Part shown: positions 9,344 through 18,870 of the stretch, piece after piece
How positions within the stretch are numbered: the first letter of the stretch is position 1
Layout: each line of letters starts with the position of its first letter
NCBI RefSeq assembly: GCF_014174375.1
Contig: NZ_JABEQE010000014.1
Coordinates: 1-64,000 of the forward strand
From: Gluconacetobacter asukensis
Lineage (GTDB): Bacteria > Pseudomonadota > Alphaproteobacteria > Acetobacterales > Acetobacteraceae
Direction of reading: 5' to 3'
Length of the DNA: 64,000 nt
Position numbers and translations under genes: made by a program
Notes under the pieces: model-generated
What the model was told of the DNA's origin: nothing
What the model saw: the letters and a program-made list of their open reading frames with translations, nothing else
Database searches by the model: none

Positions 9344-10606
9344 CTACTCCCGCACCCGCTCGATCTGCGCCCCGCACTGCGCCAGCTTCCGCTCCACGGC
9401 TTCATAGCCACGATCCAGATGATAAACCCGGCTCAGGATCGTTTCGCCATGCGCCGCCAGCCCCGCCAGGATCAGCGAGAACGAAGCCCGCAGGTCGGTC
9501 GCCATCACCGGCGCGCCCGACAGCGAATGCACGCCGCGAATGATGGCAGACGAGCCATGGACGTTGATACGCGCGCCCATGCGGTTCAACTCGGGCACAT
9601 GCATGAAGCGGTTTTCGAAGATCGTCTCTGTCACCATCGAGGCCCCTTCGGCGACCGACAGCATGGCCATGAACTGGGCCTGCATGTCGGTGGGGAAGCC
9701 CGGATAGGGTTCGGTCATGATGTCCACGCCGCGCAGCGCCCCGGTGCGGCGCACGCGCAGGGCGTCGTCCTCCTGGAACACTTCCACGCCGGCTTCCTCC
9801 AGCGTGCGGACCACCGCACCCAGATGATCGGCGCGGCCGCCGACGAGGCGCAGTTCGCCGCCGGTGATGGCGGCGGCGCAGGCATAGGTGCCGCATTCGA
9901 TGCGGTCGGGCATCACGCTGTGCGTGGTGCCGTGCAGGGCTTCCACGCCCTCGATCGTCAGCGTGCCGGAGCCCGAGCCGGTGATGCGTGCGCCCATGCT
10001 GTTGAGGCAGGCGACCAGGTCGGCGATTTCCGGCTCACGCGCCGCGTTGATGATCTCGGTCCGGCCGCGCGCCAGGCAGGACGCCATCAGCAGGTTCTCG
10101 GTCGCCCCGACCGAGGCGAAGGGCAGGACGATGCGGTCGCCCACCAGCCCGCGCGAGGCACGGGCGTTGATATAGCCGCCTTCCAGCGAGATCTCGGCGC
10201 CCAGCGCCTCCAGCCCCTTCAGGTGCATGTCCACCGGGCGGGTGCCGATGGCGCAGCCGCCGGGCAGCGACACGCGGGCCTCGCCGCAGCGGGCCAGCAG
10301 CGGGCCCAGCACCAGGATCGAGGCGCGCATCTGCGACACGATGTCGTAGGGTGCCACGGTATTGGTGATGCGGCCGCCGACGGCCAGCGTGCCGCCGTCG
10401 CCTTCGATGTCCTCGACCGTCACGCCGTGCTGTTCCAGCAGGCGGCGCATGGTCGTGATGTCGGCGATGCGCGGCACGTTGCGCAGCACCAGCCGCTCCG
10501 ACGTCAGCAGGCCGGCGACCAGCAGCTTCAGCGCCGCGTTCTTGGCGCCGCCGATGACGATGTCGCCGCGCAGCCGGTGGCCGCCGTGAATGATGAAACG
10601 GTCCAT
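9344..10606 (-). CDS. murA: UDP-N-acetylglucosamine 1-carboxyvinyltransferase
   Basis: A 420-residue enzyme that transfers enolpyruvate from PEP to UDP-GlcNAc, the first committed step of peptidoglycan synthesis, in the cytoplasm. The ATG at 10606 gives the standard N-terminus [16 protein letters not shown] followed by GGAKNAALK. The catalytic cysteine is about residue 118 in [12 protein letters not shown], the residue targeted by fosfomycin. Further conserved stretches include [14 protein letters not shown] and [15 protein letters not shown]. It lies 11 bases downstream of dcd on the same strand and is probably cotranscribed with it. The open frame upstream of 10606 overlaps dcd and is not part of the protein. 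Confidence 0.97.
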   Translation of the reverse strand: MDRFIIHGGHRLRGDIVIGGAKNAALKLLVAGLLTSERLVLRNVPRIADITTMRRLLEQHGVTVEDIEGDGGTLAVGGRITNTVAPYDIVSQMRASILVLGPLLARCGEARVSLPGGCAIGTRPVDMHLKGLEALGAEISLEGGYINARASRGLVGDRIVLPFASVGATENLLMASCLARGRTEIINAAREPEIADLVACLNSMGARITGSGSGTLTIEGVEALHGTTHSVMPDRIECGTYACAAAITGGELRLVGGRADHLGAVVRTLEEAGVEVFQEDDALRVRRTGALRGVDIMTEPYPGFPTDMQAQFMAMLSVAEGASMVTETIFENRFMHVPELNRMGARINVHGSSAIIRGVHSLSGAPVMATDLRASFSLILAGLAAHGETILSRVYHLDRGYEAVERKLAQCGAQIERVRE

Positions 10607-10617
10607 GGCGGGGTGTC

Positions 10618-11172
10618 CTACATCCGGGGGGTGGCGACGCCGCGCTGGCCCATATATTTGCCCGCACGGTCGGCATAGCTGACCTCGCAGGGCGAGGCAC
10701 CCTGGAAGAACAGGAACTGGCAGATGCCTTCGTTGGCGTAGATGCGCGCCGGCAGCGGGGTGGTGTTGCTGATCTCGATCGTCACCTGGCCTTCCCATTC
10801 GGGCTCCAGCGGCGTGACGTTCACGATGATGCCGCAGCGGGCATAGGTCGACTTGCCCAGGCAGACCACCAGCGTATCGCGCGGAATGCGGAAATATTCT
10901 ACCGTGTGCGCCAGCGCGAAGCTGTTGGGCGGGATGATGCAGGTCGGCCCGGTGCGGGTGACGAAGCTGTTGGACGCGAAATCCTTGGGGTCGACCAGGG
11001 CGTTGTCGACATCGGTGAAGATCTTGAATTCCTCGGCCACCCGCGCGTCATAGCCGTAGGAGGACAGGCCGTAGGAAATCACGCCGTCGCGCTTCTGCTG
11101 TTCCACGAAGGGTTCGATCATCCCGCCCTCCTGGGCCATGCGTCGAATCCAGCTGTCGGGCATAATAGGCAT
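10618..11172 (-). CDS. dcd: dCTP deaminase
   Basis: A 184-residue trimeric enzyme that deaminates dCTP to dUTP, supplying the thymidylate pathway. The ATG at 11172 gives [13 protein letters not shown]; the second ATG (11163) is an alternative start. Key family stretches are [13 protein letters not shown], the [18 protein letters not shown] segment and [25 protein letters not shown] split around the catalytic glutamate, ending in [11 protein letters not shown] and [12 protein letters not shown]. The length is as expected. The frame remains open upstream of the start but that part has no family similarity. It precedes murA on the minus strand. Confidence 0.96.
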   Translation of the reverse strand: MPIMPDSWIRRMAQEGGMIEPFVEQQKRDGVISYGLSSYGYDARVAEEFKIFTDVDNALVDPKDFASNSFVTRTGPTCIIPPNSFALAHTVEYFRIPRDTLVVCLGKSTYARCGIIVNVTPLEPEWEGQVTIEISNTTPLPARIYANEGICQFLFFQGASPCEVSYADRAGKYMGQRGVATPRM

Positions 11173-11251
11173 GTACGGTCCCTTGCGTCGCGTGGGGCGA
11201 ATATCGTCTCGTATCTGCCCGACCACTAGCGAAGGCCGGGCCCGACCGCAA

Positions 11252-11446
11252 TCAACTCCCGCTGTTTGTCGTCCCGGCGGCGGGGGCAGGCGTCTCGTCG
11301 GCGGCCGTGTCGGCGCGGGCGCGGGATTGCTGCTTGCGGCGGCGCAGGTTCGCCCGCAGGGCCGCGGCCTCGCGCGCCAGGCGCTCCTGCCGCGCAATCT
11401 CGGCCTTCTCGGCCTTGGTCAGGGGAGGGGGGGAGGAATCGGTCAT
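11252..11446 (-). CDS. Small charged hypothetical protein
   Basis: A 64-residue protein of unknown function. It contains a highly charged, probably helical central stretch ([18 protein letters not shown], then [12 protein letters not shown]) and a low-complexity alanine- and proline-rich tail. It sits between the membrane protein at 11472-11717 and dcd, on the same strand with short gaps, so it is probably cotranscribed. The helical part looks like a short coiled coil or nucleic-acid binding segment, but I recognise no family. Confidence 0.6.
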   Translation of the reverse strand: MTDSSPPPLTKAEKAEIARQERLAREAAALRANLRRRKQQSRARADTAADETPAPAAGTTNSGS

Positions 11447-11471
11447 TGAAACGGGTCCGTATTCGGAAAGA

Positions 11472-11717
11472 TCAGCGGCCGCGGCGTCGGCCGGCCCACA
11501 GTATGACGAGGGATGCCGCCATCAGCAGCGCGCCGGCAATGTCCAGCCCCAGGATGGGCCAGCCCCGGCCCAGCAGCGGCCAGTGCCATTGCGATTGCCC
11601 GACTTCCAGCAGGATGCTGGCGCCGAAGCAGAACAGGGCGGCACTCTGGGCCCACGACACCAGGCGCGGCGTGGGGTGCTTGCGCGGCGGGGCGGCGCGG
11701 AACGGATCATTCGACAT
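11472..11717 (-). CDS. Small membrane protein, unknown function
   Basis: An 81-residue protein with two predicted transmembrane segments (VSWAQSAALFCFGASILLEV around 22-40 and GLDIAGALLMAASLVILWAG near the C-terminus) and a basic RRRGR end, suggesting a positive-inside tail. The ATG at 11717 lies within the last codons of the upstream glycosyltransferase gene, an 11-base overlap that suggests translational coupling. No family is recognised; the pairing with a glycosyltransferase is only positional. Confidence 0.65.
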   Translation of the reverse strand: MSNDPFRAAPPRKHPTPRLVSWAQSAALFCFGASILLEVGQSQWHWPLLGRGWPILGLDIAGALLMAASLVILWAGRRRGR

Positions 11718-12972
11718 CGGTCTGTAGGGTCGCTTCCTGTAGGGGGGGCGTCTCGTGAAGAGCGTCCCCGGCCGGCTGGGCCACCTGCCAGGCGAACCAG
11801 TCCGCCAGGCTCGAGCCCAGGATTTCATCATAGACCGCCAGCGTCGCCTGCTGCATCGCCTGGGTGGTATAGCGGGCCAGCACATGGGCGCGGGCGGCGG
11901 CCCCCAATGTTTCGGCCTCGTCCGGCGTCAGGCGCAGCATGGCGCCGATCGCCTCCGCCAGCGCATCGGGGTCGCCGGGCGGTACCAGCAGGCCGGTCTG
12001 CCCGTCCACCACGGTTTCCATCGCCGCGCCATGGGCGGCGACCACGACCGGGCGGCCCATCGCCTGGGCCTCGACCACCACCCGGCCGAACGGTTCGGGC
12101 TCCAGCGAAGGCACGACCACCACGTCCGCCATCGCCAGCGCCGCCGGCATGTCGGCACAATGGCCGGCGAAGAACACCCGCCCGCGCAGGGCCGGGCGAG
12201 CCTGCGCCATCTGTTTCAGGCTGTCGCCGAACCGGTCGCGCCGGCGCGACGGGCCCACGAAGACGCACACCCAGGGGCGCCCGCAACCCCCTTCGGCTTC
12301 CATCCGCGCCAGGGCTTCCAGCAGCAGCGCCTGGCCCTTCCAGCGCGTGAGCCGGCCCGGCAGCATGATGATCGCGGCATCCTCGGGCAGGCCCCATTGA
12401 TCGGCCAGCGCCTGGATGCGGGGGCCGCGTACCACGGCCGGGTCGAAGCGGGCGGTATCGGCGCCGCGCGGAATCACGCGCAGCCGGTCGGGCCCTACCC
12501 GGTAGTCGCGGGCCAGACGCCGCGCGATGAAGGCGCTGATGGCGATCACCCGCCTGCCGGACGCCATGACGGCATTATAGCGCCGCTTGCCCGGTACATT
12601 CTCGCGATAGACGCCATGCCACGTCGTCACCAGCGGCACGCCGGTCAGCCGGCAGGCCAGCGCCGCCGACCAGCCCGGCGCGCGCGAGCGCGCATGGACC
12701 AGATGCACGCCGCGCTCGCGGATCACCTGCGCCAGCCGCCGCGCGTTGAGCAGGATCGAGACCGGGTTCTTGGGCCGCAGGTCCAGCGGCACATGGACAC
12801 CGCCGGCATAGGCCAGGCGCGGCAGCATGCGGCCGCCGGCACAGGCCGCGAGCGCCACGCCCCCGGCCTGCGCAATGGCCTGGGCCATGTCGACCGTGCC
12901 CTGTTCGATCCCGCCGGCATCGAGCGCGGGCAGAACCTGAAGAATGACAGGGCGGGCGACAGGCATGTCCAT
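11707..12972 (-). CDS. Glycosyltransferase family 4
   Basis: A 421-residue GT-B fold glycosyltransferase. The N-terminal acceptor domain begins with ILQVLPALDAGGIEQGTVDMA, typical of WaaG/PimA-like GT4 enzymes. The C-terminal nucleotide-sugar domain has LPGRLTRWKGQALLLEAL, then PSLEPEPFGRVVVEAQAMG, the E-x7-E motif that holds the donor. It probably adds a sugar to lipopolysaccharide core, capsule or exopolysaccharide at the inner face of the cytoplasmic membrane; the acceptor cannot be told. The start ATG at 12972 is used, with an ATG two codons on. A GT9 heptosyltransferase-like gene starts 381 bases away on the other strand, supporting an envelope-glycan role. Confidence 0.85.
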   Translation of the reverse strand: MDMPVARPVILQVLPALDAGGIEQGTVDMAQAIAQAGGVALAACAGGRMLPRLAYAGGVHVPLDLRPKNPVSILLNARRLAQVIRERGVHLVHARSRAPGWSAALACRLTGVPLVTTWHGVYRENVPGKRRYNAVMASGRRVIAISAFIARRLARDYRVGPDRLRVIPRGADTARFDPAVVRGPRIQALADQWGLPEDAAIIMLPGRLTRWKGQALLLEALARMEAEGGCGRPWVCVFVGPSRRRDRFGDSLKQMAQARPALRGRVFFAGHCADMPAALAMADVVVVPSLEPEPFGRVVVEAQAMGRPVVVAAHGAAMETVVDGQTGLLVPPGDPDALAEAIGAMLRLTPDEAETLGAAARAHVLARYTTQAMQQATLAVYDEILGSSLADWFAWQVAQPAGDALHETPPLQEATLQTDVE

Positions 12973-13353
12973 CCTGCCTCTCTAGCACGAACGGACCGGT
13001 CACGCATCGGCCGGGGAAGGTGGCTTTTCTGGAATTATCACGATTACGTGATATGTGATCGTGTAACATCGACACGGGCATCGTCCTTGGGTATAGAGAG
13101 GGTCAAGGGGCCGAAGCGCCTCCAAGAAGAGAGAAGAACAAGAAGAATCAAGAAGAGACGGAAACCTTCATGAAGAAGGGCCAGCATTTGCTGTCGTCCC
13201 TTTTCCCGGTGCCGCCCTGCCTGTGACCGACCTGTGTCGGCTTCCGGGGGCGGCGCCGGGCTATCCCCTGTTTCCTCTCCCGCTCCCATCCCGTTCGCCC
13301 TGCCGCCGCCCGGTGCTGTTTGCATCCCGGACGTTCTGGATTAATCAGGGCAC
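12973..13353. other. Intergenic region between divergent glycosyltransferases, with dyad and purine tract
   Basis: No credible gene lies in these 381 bases between divergent glycosyltransferase genes. Two things stand out. A perfect 7-base inverted repeat TATCACG-ATTA-CGTGATA at 13036-13053 looks like an operator. A tract at about 13121-13162 is almost purely purine on the plus strand (repeated AAGAA and GAAGAG units). A short open frame on the minus strand (13044-13325) has unusual composition and I do not call it. Confidence 0.5.
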
Positions 13354-14256
13354 ATGACGCGCGTTCTCGTGATCAAGCTTGGGGCGCTGGGCGACCTCGT
13401 CCTGGCCTTCGCGCCCTTCGCGGCCATCCGCGCGCGCTATCCCGATGCCGACATCACCCTCCTGACCACCGCCCCGTTCGCGGCGCTGATGGAAGCCGCC
13501 CCATGGTTCGACCATGTGGTGGTGGATTCGCGTCCTGCCTGGCGCGACCTGCGCGGCCTGCTGCGCCTGCGCCGGCAGATGGCGGGGTTCGACGCGGTGT
13601 ACGACCTCCAGACCTCCGGCCGCTCCTCGCGCTATTTCCGGCTGGCCGGCCGTCCGCGCTGGTCGGGTATCGCGGCCGGCGCCTGCTGGCCGCACGACAA
13701 TCCGCAGCGCGACTTCATGCACACCCGGGCCCGCCAGCGCGACCAGTTGCGCCGGGCCGGGATCGATCAAGTCCCCGACCCCGATCTGTCCTGGCTGGCC
13801 GAAGGCGGCCCGATGCTGCCCGGCCCATACGCCCTGCTGGTGCCGGGGGCCGCACCCCATCGGCCCGCCAAACGCTGGCCCGCCGAACGGTTCGGCGCCC
13901 TGGCCCGCCTGCTGGCGGCGCGTGGGCTGACGCCGGTCGTCGTCGGCACGGGGGGTGAATCCGCCCTGGCCGCCACCATCCGCACAGCCTGTCCCGAAGC
14001 CGTGGACCTGACGGGCCGGACCAGCCTGGTCGAACTGGCGGGGCTGGCCGCGCGGGCCGCGCTGGCGGTGGGCAACGATACCGGGCCCATGCACCTGGCC
14101 GCCGCCATGGGCTGCCCCAGTACCGTCCTGTTTTCGCGCGACAGCGACCCGGCCCGCACCGCGCCGCAGGGCCGCACGCCCGGCCAGGTGCGGGTGCTGC
14201 GCGTTGACGATCTTGCCCTTCTGAGCGTGGATAGGGTTGCGGCCTCGGTCGCCTGA
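13354..14256 (+). CDS. Glycosyltransferase family 9 (ADP-heptose:LPS heptosyltransferase-like)
   Basis: A 300-residue GT9 enzyme. The N-terminus [19 protein letters not shown] is the family signature, and the C-terminal domain has [18 protein letters not shown] and [18 protein letters not shown], the ADP-heptose binding region. Such enzymes add heptose to the inner core of lipopolysaccharide on the cytoplasmic side of the inner membrane. The protein is a little shorter than WaaC or WaaF (about 320-350). The start ATG at 13354 fits the family. It runs into thrS with a 41-base gap. Confidence 0.85.
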   Translation: MTRVLVIKLGALGDLVLAFAPFAAIRARYPDADITLLTTAPFAALMEAAPWFDHVVVDSRPAWRDLRGLLRLRRQMAGFDAVYDLQTSGRSSRYFRLAGRPRWSGIAAGACWPHDNPQRDFMHTRARQRDQLRRAGIDQVPDPDLSWLAEGGPMLPGPYALLVPGAAPHRPAKRWPAERFGALARLLAARGLTPVVVGTGGESALAATIRTACPEAVDLTGRTSLVELAGLAARAALAVGNDTGPMHLAAAMGCPSTVLFSRDSDPARTAPQGRTPGQVRVLRVDDLALLSVDRVAASVA

Positions 14257-14297
14257 CGCCATTACAGGCTCTTCCTGTTTATCGGAGCATCGACATC

Positions 14298-16241
14298 ATG
14301 CCTGCCATCACCCTGCCTGACGGATCCGTTCGCCATTTCGACGGGCCGGTGACGGGGACGAGTGTGGCGGCCTCCATCGGGCCCGGCCTGGCCCGCGCGG
14401 CCCTGGCGATGGTGGTCGACGGCGCCGAGATGGACCTGTCGCGCGAAATCGCCCATGACGCCTCGGTGCGCTTCATCACCCGCAAGGACGATGCGGCGCT
14501 GGAGATGATCCGCCACGACGCCGCCCATGTGCTGGCCGAGGCCGTGCAGTCGCTGTGGCCGGGCACACAGGTCACGATCGGCCCGTCGATCGAAAACGGC
14601 TTCTATTACGATTTCTATCGCAACGAGCCCTTCTCGCCCGAGGATTTCGCGGCCATCGAGGCCCGCATGCGCGAGATCGTGGCGGCCAACGCCCCCTTCG
14701 AGCGCGAGGAGTGGCCTCGTGAGGAGGCGATCCGCTTCTTCGAGGCCAAGGGCGAGCGCTTCAAGGCGGAGCTGATCCGCGACCTGCCGGAGAGCGAGAC
14801 GATCTCGATCTACCGCCAGGGCGAGTGGCTGGATCTGTGCCGTGGCCCGCATATGCGCGGCACCGGCGATATCGGCACCGCCTTCAAGCTGATGAAGGTG
14901 GCCGGCGCCTACTGGCGCGGCGACCATCGCAACCCGATGCTGACCCGCATCTACGGCACAGCCTGGCGCGACCAGAAGGAGCTGGACGCCCACCTGCACC
15001 GGCTGGAAGAGGCCGAGCGCCGCGACCATCGCCGCATCGGCCGTGAGATGGACCTGTTCCATATCCAGGAAGAGGCCGTGGGTTCGATCTTCTGGCACGC
15101 CAAGGGCTGGCGGATCTACACCGCGCTGCAGGACTATATGCGCCGCGCCCAGATCCGGGGCGGGTACGAGGAAGTCCGCACCCCGCAGCTCGTCGACCGC
15201 GCCCTGTGGGAGGCCTCGGGCCACTGGGACAAATACCGCGAGCACATGTTCATCGCGACCGTCGAGGATGAGGACAAGACCCTCGCCCTGAAGCCGATGA
15301 ACTGCCCGTGCCACGTGCAGATCTTCCGCCACGGCCTGCGCTCGTATCGCGAACTGCCGCTGCGCATGGCGGAATTCGGCGCCTGCCATCGCTACGAGCC
15401 CTCGGGCGCGCTGCACGGCATCATGCGCGTGCGCTCCTTCACCCAGGACGACGCGCACATCTTCTGCACCGACGACCAGATCGCCGGCGAGACCGCGCGC
15501 TTCGTGCGCATGCTGGCCGAAGTCTATGCCGATCTGGGCTTCGAGAGCTTCCGCGTGAAGTTCGCCGACCGGCCCGAGGCGCGCGCCGGCAGCGACGAGA
15601 CCTGGGACAAGGCCGAGGGCGCGCTGATCGAGGCCTGCCGCCTGGCCGGCGTGGAATATGAGCATAATCCCGGCGAGGGCGCCTTCTACGGCCCGAAGCT
15701 GGAATTCGTGCTGCGCGACGCCATCGGCCGCGACTGGCAGTGCGGCACGCTGCAGGTCGATTACGTCCTGCCCGAGCGTCTGGACGCCAGCTATGTGGGC
15801 GAGGACAGCGCCCGTCATCGGCCAGTGATGCTGCACCGGGCCATCCTGGGCTCGTTCGAACGCTTCCTGGGCATCCTGATCGAGCAATATGCGGGCCGGT
15901 TCCCGCTGTGGCTGGCGCCGGTCCAGGTGGTGGTGGCCTCGATCGTCACCGACGCCGCGCCCTATGCCGAGCAGGTGGCGGCGGAACTGCGCGCGGCGGG
16001 CCTGACGGTCGAGACCGACACGCGCAGCGACAAGATCAACGCCAAGATCCGCGAGCACAGCCTGGCCCGCGTGCCGGTGATCCTGGTCGTGGGCCGCAAG
16101 GAGGCCGAAGACGGCACGGTGGCCATGCGCCGCCTGGGCGGCGCGGCGCAGGAGGTCCTGTCGCTGGACGCGGCGGTCGAAAGCCTGGCGCAGGAAGCCC
16201 TGCCGCCCGATCTCCGCCGGGTGGCCGCGCCCGCGGCATAA
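14298..16241 (+). CDS. thrS: Threonine-tRNA ligase
   Basis: A 647-residue class II aminoacyl-tRNA synthetase that charges tRNA-Thr. Domains in order are an N-terminal TGS domain ([18 protein letters not shown] onward), the editing domain with [12 protein letters not shown] and [13 protein letters not shown], then the catalytic core with the zinc-binding [13 protein letters not shown] and motif 2 [21 protein letters not shown], and the anticodon-binding domain near the end. Length and order are normal. It starts 41 bases after the GT9 gene and precedes infC by 345 bases, the common bacterial thrS-infC neighbourhood. No T-box or other tRNA-sensing leader is visible in the short upstream gap. 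Confidence 0.97.
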   Translation: MPAITLPDGSVRHFDGPVTGTSVAASIGPGLARAALAMVVDGAEMDLSREIAHDASVRFITRKDDAALEMIRHDAAHVLAEAVQSLWPGTQVTIGPSIENGFYYDFYRNEPFSPEDFAAIEARMREIVAANAPFEREEWPREEAIRFFEAKGERFKAELIRDLPESETISIYRQGEWLDLCRGPHMRGTGDIGTAFKLMKVAGAYWRGDHRNPMLTRIYGTAWRDQKELDAHLHRLEEAERRDHRRIGREMDLFHIQEEAVGSIFWHAKGWRIYTALQDYMRRAQIRGGYEEVRTPQLVDRALWEASGHWDKYREHMFIATVEDEDKTLALKPMNCPCHVQIFRHGLRSYRELPLRMAEFGACHRYEPSGALHGIMRVRSFTQDDAHIFCTDDQIAGETARFVRMLAEVYADLGFESFRVKFADRPEARAGSDETWDKAEGALIEACRLAGVEYEHNPGEGAFYGPKLEFVLRDAIGRDWQCGTLQVDYVLPERLDASYVGEDSARHRPVMLHRAILGSFERFLGILIEQYAGRFPLWLAPVQVVVASIVTDAAPYAEQVAAELRAAGLTVETDTRSDKINAKIREHSLARVPVILVVGRKEAEDGTVAMRRLGGAAQEVLSLDAAVESLAQEALPPDLRRVAAPAA

Positions 16242-16586
16242 GCCGGACTTTTCGTCCCGGACGCGGCCCGCCAGGGTCGCATCCAAGGCAAGAGGGAATG
16301 GCGGATGCGGGTCGTCTGCTGCCCGCGCATGGCTGAATCGAACGCCCATGCGACGAGAATGCTTGATCTGGATGGCCTCTTTGGGTCAATAACGGCCAGT
16401 CCGGAAAGCCATCGCGCCGTTCCGGCCCTATAGCTGGAACAGGTCCCGGGGGTGGATACCGCCCGGGGCGCGCGGGATGCGGTCACGCTTCATCCCGCAG
16501 ACGCGGACGCGGCAGGCGAACGCGCCGGTCCTGGCGGGCTCGGGCGACAGATGCTCCGGACATGAAGACAAATACAGGAGCCGACC
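16242..16586. other. thrS-infC spacer with a GC hairpin
   Basis: 345 bases with no gene. A hairpin of CCCGGG-GGT paired with ACC-CCCGGG (one bulged G, loop GGAT) lies at 16445-16467, without a following T run. The spacer could be the infC leader, since infC expression is autoregulated in many bacteria. Nothing else here is convincing. Confidence 0.35.
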
Positions 16587-16589
16587 ATA
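16576..16589 (+). promoter_or_regulatory. Ribosome binding site and AUA start codon of infC
   Basis: AGGAG at 16576-16580 is six bases before ATA at 16587-16589, an ideal distance. The first in-frame ATG (16602) has no ribosome binding site at the right distance. IF-3 discriminates against AUU, AUC and AUA starts, so a rare start on its own message is the known basis of autoregulation in E. coli (AUU). Confidence 0.75.
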
Positions 16590-17123
16590 GCCAGACCTCC
16601 GATGCCCACTCCGCCTAACCGCGAGGGCCCCCGTGTCAATGAGGAAATCCGCGTTCCGCAGGTGCGTCTGATCGACGCGGAGGGCGAGATGCTCGGCGTC
16701 ATGCCCACGCGTGATGCTCTGGCACGTGCTTATGCCGTTGGCCTCGACCTGCTGGAAATCAGCCCGAACGCCGAACCGCCGGTCGCCAAGATCCTCGACT
16801 ACGGCAAGTTCAAGTACGAGCAGCAGAAGAAGCGGAACGAGGCCCGCAAGAAGCAGAAGGTCATCGAGATCAAGGAGGTCAAGGTCCGGCCGAACATCGA
16901 TGAAAACGACTATCAGGTGAAGATGCGCGCCATGAAGTCGTTCATCGGCGAGGGCGACAAGGTCAAGGTGACCCTGCGCTTCCGTGGCCGCGAGATGGCT
17001 CACCAGGACCTCGGCATCAAGGTGCTGGAACGCATCCGCACCGAGATGGACGAACAGGCGAAGGTCGAGCAGATGCCCAAGCTCGAAAATCGCCAGATGA
17101 TCATGGTGCTCTCGCCCCGCTGA
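16587..17123 (+). CDS. infC: Translation initiation factor IF-3
   Basis: A 178-residue IF-3, which binds the 30S subunit, prevents premature 50S joining and checks the start codon-anticodon pair. From the ATA start the N-terminus reads (M)[21 protein letters not shown], matching the usual alphaproteobacterial form, with the N-domain to about residue 80, a lysine-rich linker helix ([15 protein letters not shown]) and the C-domain including [19 protein letters not shown]. Starting at ATG 16602 would remove five residues. The choice of ATA rests on the AGGAG spacing. The expected partners rpmI and rplT do not follow; a strong terminator does. Confidence 0.95.
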   Translation: MARPPMPTPPNREGPRVNEEIRVPQVRLIDAEGEMLGVMPTRDALARAYAVGLDLLEISPNAEPPVAKILDYGKFKYEQQKKRNEARKKQKVIEIKEVKVRPNIDENDYQVKMRAMKSFIGEGDKVKVTLRFRGREMAHQDLGIKVLERIRTEMDEQAKVEQMPKLENRQMIMVLSPR

Positions 17124-17146
17124 GCGGGACGATCCCCTGACCAAAG

Positions 17147-17180
17147 AAAAAAAGCCCGGACGTTTGTCCGGGCTTTTTTT
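17147..17180. terminator. Bidirectional intrinsic terminator after infC
   Basis: A perfect 10-base stem AAGCCCGGAC / GTCCGGGCTT with a GTTT loop (17152-17175) is flanked by seven T on the right and a run of A on the left. It can therefore end transcription of infC on the plus strand and of the convergent YaiI-family gene on the minus strand; the T run touches the stop codon of that gene. Confidence 0.93.
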
Positions 17181-17682
17181 ATGGCGTGTCGGCGTCCGGC
17201 AGCGGTCTCCACTGGGGTCGGGCGGCGCCCGCACCGCGCTTTTTGGCCCGGACCACGGCGGTATCCAGCGCCGAGAGGAAGGTCGAGCGATCCGCGCGGG
17301 TGAAGCCACGCCCGCCCTGCATGATCGCCCCCGTGGAGCGCAGGTCCTCCATCAGGTTGCGCATCGCCAGCGCCATGCCGATCGCGTCCGCGTCCAGGAT
17401 CCGTCCGCGCGGGTCCAGCACGCAGGCCCCCCGCGCCACGCACCGCGCGGCCAGCGGAATATCGGCCGAGATGATGATATCGTGCGCACCCGCCTGTTCG
17501 GCGATCCAGTCATCGGCGACATCCATCCCCTGGGTCACCACCACCCGCTCGATCAGGGGAGAGGACGGAATGGCGATCATCCGGTTCGACACCACGAATG
17601 TGTGCAGCCCATGCCGCAGCGCCACGCGATAGGTCTCGTCCCGGACGGGGCAGGCATCGGCATCGATGAAAATCCGGGTCAC
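17179..17682 (-). CDS. YaiI/YqxD family protein (UPF0178)
   Basis: A 167-residue protein of the YaiI/YqxD (DUF188) family, whose fold resembles PIN-type nucleases but whose function is not established. The N-terminus MTRIFIDADACPVRDETYRVA and the later VTQGMDVADDWI, DIIISADIPLAARCV and RNLMEDLRSTG are all family hallmarks; the aspartates in DADACP and SADIPLA would form the metal site. I place the start at the GTG at 17682, because it gives the standard family N-terminus; a TTG four codons upstream (17694) is the alternative. It converges on infC and shares its terminator. Confidence 0.88.
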   Translation of the reverse strand: MTRIFIDADACPVRDETYRVALRHGLHTFVVSNRMIAIPSSPLIERVVVTQGMDVADDWIAEQAGAHDIIISADIPLAARCVARGACVLDPRGRILDADAIGMALAMRNLMEDLRSTGAIMQGGRGFTRADRSTFLSALDTAVVRAKKRGAGAARPQWRPLPDADTP

Positions 17683-17773
17683 ATGTAGGGGCAAACGATC
17701 GTCAATCCGGTAGCGATGGTTTCAGAAGGGGGCGGGGCACAAGAAACGTGCCCGAACGGCCACGACCATGCCC

Positions 17774-18520
17774 TCAGGGCGTGAGCATGAAGGTCGCCGA
17801 GGCACTGGCCGAGACATCCTGCTCTTCGGCCGGCGCGCCGGGTGCCACGGGTGCCGAGGCGGCGCGGGCCATCATCATCATCGGCATCGGGCGCGGCATG
17901 CCATGGTCGGAGAGCGTGATGGAGCGGATCGAGGCGATCTTCAGCCCCAGCACCTTCGCGGCCGCTTCGGCCCGCTGCCGCACATCGGTCAGGGCGCCGG
18001 CCTCGGCCTGGCGGGTCAGGCTCTGGCGCCGGTCGGGCGACAGCGACCAGTCGAGCCCGCTCAGGGCCAGCCCCTTGGCCTGAAGCTGCCCGACCAGGGC
18101 CAGCAGCGCCGCGCCGTCGGCGCCTGTCAGGCGGACGGTTTGACGGGCCGTCCAGGCCGGTGCCTTGCCCCCTTCATTATGCTCGGCCGAATAATCCTCG
18201 GTCACGGTCGTGATGCCGCCGGCCGCCTTGGCAGCGTCGATGGCCATGCCGGCCAGGGCATTCACGCGCTCCTGCGCCGCCGCGGCACTGGCGGCGCTGG
18301 CCTCGGCAAACAGCGTGGCCGTCAGCCGGTCGGGCGCGGCATGGACGGTGCCGGTGCCCGACAGGGTCAGCGCGGTGCCGGCCGGGGCGTGGCGGGGCAG
18401 CATCTCCGGCATGCCCGGCCCCGGATCGGGCGGCATGTCCTGGGCGGAGGCGGCGAAGGGCAGCAGGGTTGCGGCGGTCAGGGCAAACACCCCAAGGGCA
18501 GGAAGGCGGAACTCGGTCAT
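17774..18520 (-). CDS. SIMPL-domain (DUF541) periplasmic protein
   Basis: A 248-residue exported protein with a signal peptide (VFALTAATLLPFAASAQ) followed by a SIMPL domain: LSGTGTVHAAPDRLTATLFAE is split over the typical first strand, and ATVxxDYSAE-like and GLDWSLSPDRRQSLTRQA stretches follow. SIMPL proteins such as YggE and BP26 are periplasmic, form oligomeric rings and are linked to oxidative or envelope stress, but their activity is not settled. The start overlaps the end of the small exported protein upstream by four bases. A methionine-rich patch MPRPMPMMMMAR near residue 210 is odd and might bind metal. Confidence 0.83.
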   Translation of the reverse strand: MTEFRLPALGVFALTAATLLPFAASAQDMPPDPGPGMPEMLPRHAPAGTALTLSGTGTVHAAPDRLTATLFAEASAASAAAAQERVNALAGMAIDAAKAAGGITTVTEDYSAEHNEGGKAPAWTARQTVRLTGADGAALLALVGQLQAKGLALSGLDWSLSPDRRQSLTRQAEAGALTDVRQRAEAAAKVLGLKIASIRSITLSDHGMPRPMPMMMMARAASAPVAPGAPAEEQDVSASASATFMLTP

Positions 18521-18870
18521 GAATGCGTGTCTTCCTTCAGCGCCATCAGGGCCCGGCGCAGTTGAACGATGCCCGAACGCACCTTGCCTTCATGGCACAG
18601 ATGCGTGCCCTGGGCGCGCAGATCGTCGACCTCATGCCGCAGGGGCGGCCCATAGGCGTCGATGACGGCAGCCAGCCGGTTGCAGAATGCGCGGCTGTCG
18701 CTGGTGATGATGACGGGGTGATTGGGGTCGGCCGCGCCCCGGCCGCCCGTGGCCAGCGACGCATCCATGTCCGGCGGCGGGGCCATGCCGCACAGGCACA
18801 GGCCCATGACCGCCAGTGCCGTGATTGAAAGAGGCTGTGAATTCATGGGCTGGAGCCTAGGGTTCGTCAT
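18517..18870 (-). CDS. Small exported hypothetical protein
   Basis: A 117-residue protein with a short signal segment (ITALAVMGLCLCGMA) that ends in a cysteine-containing region, so it could be a lipoprotein, though no clean lipobox is present. The mature part contains two cysteines (in RAFCNRL and GTHLCHEG) and a helical RSGIVQLRRALMALKED tail. It overlaps the histidine kinase stop and the SIMPL start by four bases each (ATGA arrangement), so it is translationally coupled in the operon. Function unknown; a periplasmic regulator of the kinase is one possibility. Confidence 0.7.
   Translation of the reverse strand: MTNPRLQPMNSQPLSITALAVMGLCLCGMAPPPDMDASLATGGRGAADPNHPVIITSDSRAFCNRLAAVIDAYGPPLRHEVDDLRAQGTHLCHEGKVRSGIVQLRRALMALKEDTHS

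Noticed and set aside
11755-13173. Plus-strand open frame of 472 residues opposite the GT4 gene
   Set aside because: His/Arg/Gln-rich shadow of the clear glycosyltransferase on the other strand.
13044-13325. Minus-strand open frame in the glycosyltransferase gap
   Set aside because: No ribosome binding site, odd composition and coverage of a purine tract; no support as a gene.
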